The notes beneath the pieces were generated by a model. That model saw only the letters and a program-made list of their open reading frames with translations, searched no databases and was not told the origin of the DNA. A DNA stretch of 64,000 nt from Fragilariopsis cylindrus CCMP1102 (Eukaryota > Bacillariophyta > Bacillariophyceae > Bacillariales > Bacillariaceae), in NCBI GenBank assembly GCA_900095095.1, contig FMBT01000434.1:1-64000 (forward strand), in the 5' to 3' direction. Shown one piece after another: positions 57,101 to 64,000 of the stretch. The position numbers and the translations under genes are program-made. Positions within the stretch are counted from its first letter, which is position 1. Every line of letters starts with the position of its first letter.

Positions 57101-58652
57101 AAAAAGCAGCGGTATATTTACTACTGCCTGTATACTGTACATAACTTGCATATTTATCTATGTTTCCTTTCTCACTTTTTTTTCAATACGATGAATCTAA
57201 TTGAATCCAAAATCGCATCACATAATACACATACAGACCCGCAAATTTGTCTTGGGACCCAATTCGAGGCTTGTGGGTACCACCTGACCGATTGAATAAT
57301 AAAAATGGAGACGATGATAGTGGTGATGATGGTGATGGTGATGGTGGTACTCCTTCTAGTAGAGGGTCGAAGGACCGTGGAATAGATCGAGCAAAACGTC
57401 GAACCAAAGATGGTTGTCTTCTTCCAAAGGATGGAAAGGAAAGATATTTGAAGGTTGATGGAACATATAGGCGCCCGGATGGAGCAAGGTAAGTGCTCCA
57501 AAACTACTGTATACATGACTTCTATATTTCTTTATCTGTGTGTAAAAAAATCACTCATCCTTTCTTAACTTTCTAAACTTTGAATTAAATCAAACCACCG
57601 TCACATCATACACACATAGACCTTTTGGATTATCTTGGCACAAAATTCGAGGTCTTTGGGTACCATCTGAAAGTCTGAGAAACGGCATAGGTGGCGATGG
57701 TGATGATTATGACGATGATGATACTCATTACAAAGTGTTTAATCGCGAAACAGAACGAGCACTACGTCTAACCAGTGATGGTTGTCTTATTCCAAAGGGC
57801 GGAAAGGAAAAGTATTTGCGGGCAGATGGATACTATAAGATGCCGGATGGAGCAAGACCTTCTGGATTGTCTTGGAATAAAATTCGAGGTTTGTGGGCAC
57901 CACCTGAACGTCTAAATGAAGGTGCAGGTAGTGATGGTGACGATGAGGATGAGGATGAAACTTTTTCTGGTCGTACAACTGATGGTTCTTTACGATCTGC
58001 GTCCCTTAAAAAAAGGAAGCGATCTGACGACTTCGTTGGGGGTGACCAAGATGACGTCGACGGGTATTCTGCAGGACACGATATTGATGAGATCAACTAC
58101 GATCCTGATCAGACAGGACATTTTAGAAGTCGAAATTTCAAAAATCGATTTGTGGAAAGACAAGCACGTCGTACACGCGACGGATGTCTCTTGCCAAAAA
58201 GGCAGCCGCGAAAAAAGGATGACGGAACATACGAGAAGCCTAAGGGTCACGAACCGAAAAACTTACATTGGGATACTATTAGGGGACTATGGGCTCCCGA
58301 TGACTGCTTAAGGAAGAAAACGGATGGTAGCTCATCGTTATCTGTTTCGTCTTCATCTTCTGACGACGAACAAATAATTAGAGCATCGGATGCGAATCTT
58401 TTTCATCATTCGTCTCCCATGTGGCGAGATTTTTTTCAATTTAAGAAACACAATCGTGAACGACGATTTCAAGCAAGGACGAAGGGCAATCCCACTGGTA
58501 TTATTGGTGACCCAGAAGGTATCATCGGTGGACCACAACTCAACAAAAGCAACTGGGGGAAAATCGAAAAATTGATGCAACGCCATCATCACACAATAAA
58601 CACCAACACTAGTACCATCTACAGCGATGACGGAGATACGCATTTCGTATAA
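54115..58652 (+). CDS. Tudor-like + C2HC zinc finger + HA + HSF-type domain + C-terminal repeats
   Basis: ATG 54115. The N-terminus (about 1-75) resembles a Tudor/chromo-barrel: 'GELVWVTQGKTDHMAMYIG', an acidic loop, 'VSIKWTTTNMIEYVPYSSV'. A C2HC finger follows ('CRFCNEMFSKYGIKRHETTC', about 176-195). An HA-like domain spans about 55160-55450 ('RSWEEGYGMMIQFYNNCGHC', 'ILGKFIRDIRSEHKKY', '...VSKLNSLGF'). After acidic linkers comes an HSF-type domain (about 56256-56590: 'FPIQLCRLLNSSK', 'IVSWSSDGNSFHVYSESDF', 'SVDVLRKIKSR'). The C-terminus has at least four ~55-residue repeats ('SDGCL.PKGGKE.YL', 'DG.Y..P.GAR', 'LSW..IRGLW.PPERL'). Introns are 57086-57236 and 57489-57619. A run of ten A at 55309-55318 shifts the frame; one more A gives 1418 continuous residues. 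It is probably a chromatin or transcription factor. Confidence 0.72.
57086..57236 (+). other. Intron A of the HA-HSF repeat gene
   Basis: GTAAAT donor and ACATACAG acceptor, 151 bp. The codon split is AG|A (Arg) in 'GKR-PANLSW'. Confidence 0.8.
57489..57619 (+). other. Intron B of the HA-HSF repeat gene
   Basis: GTAAGT donor and ACACATAG acceptor, 131 bp. The codon split is again AG|A in 'GAR-PFGLSW', the same place in the repeat as intron A. Confidence 0.8.
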
Positions 58653-59472
58653 GCAAGCGGATCAACGGAGGTCTAGCTTCGTAGCACCATATATAGTGCC
58701 ACAACCAAAAGATTAGTAAGTTTAGATCACAAATGAGGTGTTGTCTACTAGTCGTAGAGAAAACATTATACAGATACAGATTCTGGAATCGTATCGTAAG
58801 TCCGGTACAGTAGCTCGTCGAATTTGGTGATGAGCGCTATTAGAGATTAACAAGATTACAATATTATTTAGCGAATTAGACTATCTACTTACAATTAAGA
58901 AACATTTAGTGAATTTAATTGGCTACAGTGTACTACTACTTATTAATGCGCGGTTTTTCACTGTTTTCCTGTTACGGACGGTTTTTTTCTTTTAATTCTT
59001 CGGCCTTCCTATTAATCATACATCATCTGCTGCTGAGGGGAGTGGGGTTTTCGCCAATTGTTTTGAGTTTCCACCCTGCTTCTCAAATCACATCGGTTCA
59101 TATCCAATACATACCGGTAAAAAGGGTAAGCGAATTTGATAATACTATTCATGGTGTCAGGAGTGAGACACGAATAGCTAGTGAATGACTGATCAAGGAC
59201 TGACCACACGAGTCCATTCACGAGTGTGACGTTTCAGTTTTGGCGATACCAATCACTTCAATTTAAAATTCTTTATTTTCGAATTTATTTTTCAAAGAAT
59301 ATTGTTAAGATAGACGATAGAGAGAGATACATAATAATATATTTGAGTCTGACCACTTTGGCGAGTGGCAATCTCAATCGAATTGAATAATCCAGTACAG
59401 TAGAGAGACAAAGAATCTAGTACGTAGTACAGTTTATGTAAGGTACCTTGTGGTAGGCAAAAAATTATCACG
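58653..59472. other. Intergenic, nothing recognised
   Basis: 3' flank of the HA-HSF gene and promoter of the PAP2 gene; no supported gene. Confidence 0.5.
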
Positions 59473-60801
59473 ATGAATCACAGAAATGGTAGCGCAACAA
59501 CGACAATTTATGGTAGCGGTAATTTTGTTGCCGAAACGGTAGAACTCGAGCGTATTCCTCTGACCAGCAGTAATGCGGAAGATATGCATATATATCACGA
59601 CGCGATGATTGACGATGATGGTGATGGGGATGATTATGATCATGATTATGAAGGTGACGATCATGATCATGATCACGAGTATGATGATGATGATGATGAC
59701 GACGGTACGATGTATTGTTCGTGGAAGGTATATCTTACATCATACAGATTCATTGAATTGAATATTTGTTTCTGGCCTTGTCTATTGATCGTTTTGTATC
59801 TAGATTATATCTACTATCAACCAAGAGAACGACCTATACCATATGAACATTTGGGAATGTCAGGAGGAATAGGAACAAATACTGCAAGTAGTAGTGGTAC
59901 AAGTACCGTTAGAAACAACGCCGGCGGTAACGACGACAACGACGAAGATACCAGAGAAAAATCATTATACTCATATCCAAATACTGTTTGGAATCTTGTT
60001 AACAGTGAAAAATTTCTAGGTGATACAATTTCAAGTACTGAATGTAAATTATATGCTCTAATTTTACCATTAATGTTACAATTATTTATGGTATGGTTTC
60101 TATGGATCCTTCCTCCTGGTAGTAATCCTGTTGCGACTGCGACTGCTGTCAACAATAGCAATAACAAGAACAACAACAATAATAATAGATCAGGTAATAA
60201 TAGTAACAGCACTGATATAGGTCTATTCCATCGATGGGATGCCATCCATAAAACAATTTGTGTCTACTCTGTTGGATTTGGAGTAACGGAAGTTATAACT
60301 TGCTCTGTCAAATACTATGTGGGATATCTGCGACCAATATTTCTAGATATCTGTCAACCCTATTACGATGCTAGTAGTAGTGACGGTGAAGGTGGTGGTG
60401 GTGAGTTCCGTTGTACGGACGAGTATGAAGCAAAAGGTGCAAGAATAAGTTTTCCATCGAATCATGCTAGTGGGAGCTTTTGTGGGATGCTTTTATTATC
60501 ATTATATTTAGAACAGTGTTTCCGTACAATTCTTACACATCCAACAATAGCAACCAAAAAAAACTTATTACGGAGGAATAAATTGCGACGACGCCAACAA
60601 CAAATACAGGATCATGCCAAAAAAGGCCTTCAAAGACTTGTATCACTTTTTTGTTACACACCAATGTTATTTGCAGTTTTTATAGCAGCAAGCCGTGTTG
60701 TTGACAATAGACATTTCCCCGCAGATGTGGTTGGTGGTGCCGTTTTAGGCGCATCTATTGCATCATTAGTTTTCAATATTTGGTACGTTATTCCATTATA
60801 A
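59473..60801 (+). CDS. PAP2-family lipid phosphate phosphatase
   Basis: 442 residues from the ATG at 59473, no intron. The three PAP2 motifs are complete: 'KYYVGYLRP' (KxxxxxxRP), 'SFPSNHASGSF' (PSxH with Asn in place of the usual Gly) and 'SRVVDNRHFPADVVGGAVLG' (SRxxxxxHxxxD). The nucleophile His and its partner are in the last two. About six membrane helices are visible, with a Ser/Asn-rich loop between the first two. An acidic Asp/His-rich N-terminal tail precedes them. The family removes phosphate from phosphatidic acid and related lipids, so it could supply diacylglycerol. A basic insertion of about 35 residues sits between motifs 2 and 3. Confidence 0.88.
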   Translation: MNHRNGSATTTIYGSGNFVAETVELERIPLTSSNAEDMHIYHDAMIDDDGDGDDYDHDYEGDDHDHDHEYDDDDDDDGTMYCSWKVYLTSYRFIELNICFWPCLLIVLYLDYIYYQPRERPIPYEHLGMSGGIGTNTASSSGTSTVRNNAGGNDDNDEDTREKSLYSYPNTVWNLVNSEKFLGDTISSTECKLYALILPLMLQLFMVWFLWILPPGSNPVATATAVNNSNNKNNNNNNRSGNNSNSTDIGLFHRWDAIHKTICVYSVGFGVTEVITCSVKYYVGYLRPIFLDICQPYYDASSSDGEGGGGEFRCTDEYEAKGARISFPSNHASGSFCGMLLLSLYLEQCFRTILTHPTIATKKNLLRRNKLRRRQQQIQDHAKKGLQRLVSLFCYTPMLFAVFIAASRVVDNRHFPADVVGGAVLGASIASLVFNIWYVIPL

Positions 60802-60982
60802 AATCATTTCATTTACTGGGCAAAAAATTAAATTGTCATTTTCTTACCCCATTGCATACTTTATTTTTCGCAATTATTGCGTTGTTTTTTATTCTATTTA
60901 TGTACAGGTTTCCATCACGATAAGGAACTATTTGCTGAAGATGCGTACATATAAATATTATATAACAAAAAAGACCAAAGAC

Positions 60983-61296
60983 TGCATTTTCTACATAGAT
61001 ATTAAGCTAATAGCTAGAGTTCTTCAATAAAAAACATTACGCAGTCATGATCGCGGAGTTTCAGTATTTTTTCGACATCACGGCCCTGTCAGATTACCAG
61101 TGAGTGATTCAAATCAGCGAATGAGTAGTCAGTCTGACATGCATTTTCTACATAGATATTAAGCTAATAGCTAGAGTTCTTCAATAAAAAACATTACGCA
61201 GTCATGATCGCGGAGTTTCAGTATTTTTTCGACATCACGACGCTGTCAGATTACCAGTGAGTGATTCAAATCAGCGAATGAGTAGTCAGTCTGACA
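60983..61296 (+). repeat. Tandem duplication of a 157-bp unit
   Basis: 60983-61139 and 61140-61296 are nearly identical, differing at about two positions ('cggccctg' versus 'cgacgctg'). It begins about 180 bp after the PAP2 stop. A recent duplication with no coding content. Confidence 0.93.
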
Positions 61297-61592
61297 TGCA
61301 TCAGTTTCTGCGGTTCGTTTTCATCGAAAAGAAAACTAGCTACAATTGAAATCAAGAAAAGTAGTACACGTAGTCAAGACATGACGAGAGTGTTGATTTT
61401 CTCTTTTTATGTTTAAATTGCAGCTATAAAATTAACCATCATCATCGATCTAAAATATAGTTAGATATCTTTGTAGGCTGTAAAGCGGGATTATTCTCTC
61501 CTCTACCTTCCTATTTTTAGATAATAAACTGAACACCTCATAATTGTATGAGAGAATAGAAGTAGTCCATCCGATCAACCAACTTGATCATT

Positions 61593-63600
61593 CTATAAGC
61601 AACCAAATTTAGAGAGGTCAAAACATCCTCCTCTTACATCGCCACCACCGCTACCGACACCACCTAATGTCAGTTTCTGTTGATAATTATTTCCAACCTT
61701 TCTCTTCTTATTTTTGGTATCTTGTAGTTGAAACACGGAGGTGCTGCTATGATTTACTTGGTGATTACTTCGTGCTTTTATTCGACGTTTATGATCCTTC
61801 ATCGCACCCGCCACCTTTGTTCGGATTTGCGACCTATCTTTCAATTCTTTCCAACAACCATTTATGTCCCAAACAAGGAATCGTCCATTCCTCCTATCTA
61901 CCTCCTTAATAATCGACCATGTTACCGCTACCTTCTCATCCGTTGTTTTTGCATTGAAGTGTTCATGGAATCTAGATTCAATTAATCCTCGAAAGGTAGC
62001 ATTACCAGGATGACACAAATACGCGTGTTTCGTACGAAATATAACATCGTTCATGTTTGGACAGTCGATATATTCTGACATACTGTCGGTGGGTTTAAAA
62101 CTACCTTCCGAGTCGGAACTCAGCCCTGCATGATATGGATCATTCCTAGAAGATTCAAGGTATTTTCGTACTCTGATCCATTGATGAAGATTTTTTGTTT
62201 TAATATTTCCGGTGTCTGTTATGGGAATTTGATCCACAGGGATACCATATCCCTGGAGATGATATTGTATTTCCATGCTATCTCCTGCAAGAGCCGAGTC
62301 CATAAACAAAAAGGAAATTATTATGATACAGAAAATAATGAGAAAGGTATTTTACTGTTATTTTTCCAAAGATTTTTTACAAAAAGGTATATTTAAAAAC
62401 AACAACAACAACAATCCCAATGGAAAAAAAAACGTACCGCAATGAAATTTTAATCTTGATCGTGAGTCACCCATACTCAATGCTAGTCCAGATCGTATCA
62501 TATGATAAATTGGTTTATCGGGGGAACACATATGTATACCAGCAATCCGTATTGGTGAACAATCAAACATTCGTTTACTCAGATGGATATGCCTTGGCAC
62601 ATCTCGGGGAGAATACACGATAGCGAATTTATCAGGTGATAATGCCTCTGACGCGGATGGCCAGCAAACAATCCCAATCAGACCCTTCTTTTGAGATTCT
62701 TCATCTTCACCCAGAGCCCAATACATATATAAAGTAACCCTGATCTGTGTGTTTTTAGATAGAAGAAGAAGAAGAAGAAGAAGGAAGAAGAATCGTCATA
62801 AGAATATGGACTAAAGAATTTTTTAAATATCCGGGGAAGCAACGAAACGAAACGAATAGAATAGAATATGTAACAGTAACACGTATACGTACCCGAACCT
62901 CTAAGGGATATTGAAGACCAAAATTATTCATAGCCACCATCAGTCTACGACCACTTCTATCTCGAAATGATATTGGTTGTGCATCACCAAGTCTTAACAT
63001 TTCCATTTCTAACTTTCCTAAGTCAGATAATTGAATTGGTCGTTTCAGTACAACTTTACCAAACAATTCACGTGTTAAATCTAAATATGTTAACATCCGT
63101 ACTGCTGCCTTGGATACATTAAATAATTCACATCGTAAAAATCGTAATCGTATATCAATATCTTGTACGTATAATGGTGTTGTTCCTCCTGCTATTGTTG
63201 TTGTATCTGTCGTTCCTCTTTCTTCTTCTTCTGACGACGATGATGATGATATCTTCATTGGTGTTGTTGTTGTTGTTGGTGTTGTTGTTGTTGTTGCCTC
63301 TACGTATGCTGTATATTTATGTTTAATACGATCAATTTCATTTGACATATCTATTAATGATCGTTCAATCAATTCAGGTGTTTCTTCTGGAGCTAAACTA
63401 CCAACACCATGAATTTCTTCATATATTGCATTCCGTGCCTGGAATGATAATTTTCCCATTTCTTCTGTTAATAATTCATCCACTGAATGTGGATCCATCT
63501 GTAATGGTGTATACGTTTTCAGTTTCGAATTCATAACACTACTGCTACTACTACTACTACTTACACTCATATTCGATACAGTATTCATATTCGAATTCAT
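61593..63600 (-). CDS. CRAL-TRIO-like (Sec14-like) domain + DUF6824 fusion protein
   Basis: ATG 63600; about 568 residues over three exons. After a Ser-rich start comes the diatom CRAL-TRIO-like region: 'LSFQARNAIYEEIHGVGSLA', 'EETPELIERSL', 'IDIRLRFLRCELFNVSKAAV', 'PISFRDRSGRRLMVAM', 'YWALGEDEESQKKGLIGIV', 'SPIRIAGIHMC', 'HCGDSMEIQYHLQGYGIPVD'. The C-terminus holds DUF6824: 'DVIFRTKHAYLCHPGN..FR', 'KVAVTWSIIKEVDRRNGRFL', 'CWKELKD..QIRTKVAGAMKD'. Introns are 62745-62892 (148 bp, phase 0) and 62285-62437 (153 bp). Total coding length is exactly in frame. It probably binds or transfers lipids; the DUF6824 part has no known activity that I can cite. Confidence 0.8.
62285..62437 (-). other. Intron 2 of the CRAL-TRIO/DUF6824 gene
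   Basis: GTACGT donor and CTCTTGCAG acceptor, 153 bp; joins 'FHC' to 'GDSMEIQYH'. Confidence 0.75.
62745..62892 (-). other. Intron 1 of the CRAL-TRIO/DUF6824 gene
   Basis: GTACGT donor and ACACACAG acceptor, 148 bp; joins 'PLEVR' to 'IRVTLYMYWALGED'. Confidence 0.75.
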
Positions 63601-64000
63601 ACTAGCTGGAGCTGACTCAAGTATGTGTTGGACCTGCCTGCCTACCTACTGTACCCGCCTAAACAGACCTTCGTAACACCTTCCTTCGCTCCTTTTTTAC
63701 AGATTTTACTCCTCCTTATTGTTTGCTTTTAACAGTAACGGACGGTTCCTGAGCGACAAACAAGATAAATATTATGGTGATCTACGATTAAGTTAAGTTC
63801 CCATGTACAGTGCCGGTATGCACGAAAGCACTTCGTCGTACAACGTCGTCGTTCTTACTGCATGAGTTTTATGTATTATGTATTATTGATATACTTTTGT
63901 ACTGTAAGTATGTGTTGTGCAAAGTGCGACTTTCAGCACTGAACTAGGTCGTCACAGTGACACACTTTGCACTTTGTGGGTCAATTTTGAAATTGACTGG
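63601..64000. other. Upstream flank with a possible hairpin
   Basis: Promoter side of the gene starting at 63600. Inverted arms 'gtgcaaagtg' (about 63918) and 'cactttgcac' (about 63963) could pair around a ~35-base loop. No gene is seen. Confidence 0.4.

Noticed and set aside
1-64000. tRNA, rRNA or other structured RNA genes
   Set aside because: No cloverleaf with A/B boxes or rRNA-like block was noticed by eye. A covariance-model scan would be needed to exclude them.

Overview
The window looks like nuclear DNA of a diatom (stramenopile). The AT-rich genes carry few, short GT-AG introns (99-241 bp). Long Asn, Gln, Ser and Asp/Glu runs interrupt the proteins. Several N-termini look like the bipartite plastid presequence (signal peptide then an A/S-F motif), and many domains are stramenopile-typical: HSF-type DNA-binding domains, DUF6824, helicase-associated (HA) domains, the RGLE domain and a CRAL-TRIO-like lipid-binding fold. 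The species cannot be named from the sequence alone.

Layout. 1-3.0 kb: decayed copies of an unclassified mobile element. 3.7-11.4 kb: a two-helix membrane protein, a convergent diatom-specific protein, a WS/DGAT-like acyltransferase and a TauE/SafE transporter. 12.6-13.7 kb: a DUF4262-MYND protein. 13.9-17.3 kb: an AT-rich island with inverted repeats at its edges and a decayed Tc1/mariner-type transposase. 17.4-20.6 kb: an HSF + DUF6824 + two HA-domain protein. 21.0-22.3 kb: 6-phosphogluconolactonase. 23.5-24.9 kb: a sulfatase pseudogene. 25.3-31.1 kb: a secreted/membrane protein, a plastid-targeted unknown and an RGLE-type protein. 32.5-35.5 kb: a large gene whose C-terminal half carries the motif set of edema-factor/ExoY-type (class II) nucleotidyl cyclases. 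36.5-39.7 kb: an ABCG half-transporter. 40-42.2 kb: two small membrane proteins. 42.9-44.6 kb: plastid IspH/HDR. 45.0-47.5 kb: a tandem glycosyltransferase-like protein. 48.2-49.3 kb: a plastid DUF177/YceD protein. 49.3-54.1 kb: gene-free, with a satellite of 189-bp units. 54.1-58.7 kb: a Tudor-like + zinc finger + HA + HSF + repeat protein. 59.5-60.8 kb: a PAP2 phosphatase. 61.6-63.6 kb: a CRAL-TRIO-like + DUF6824 protein.

The genes do not form one pathway. Several concern plastid metabolism (HDR, 6PGL, YceD, the AF-motif protein at 27 kb), lipids (WS/DGAT, PAP2, CRAL-TRIO-like), transport (TauE/SafE, ABCG) and transcription (two HSF/HA fusions). The most striking candidate is the cyclase-like gene. 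Next are the two HSF/HA fusion proteins built in opposite order, and a repeat family whose intron sits at the same codon in two units.

Several host genes (WS/DGAT, TauE/SafE, 6PGL, ABCG, HA-HSF) are split by single-base frame changes, many of them at short homopolymers, although the protein family continues across each split. Those split-gene lengths become whole numbers of codons if each change is one base, so consensus errors in the assembly are a strong alternative to gene death. Coordinates of such genes span all parts.
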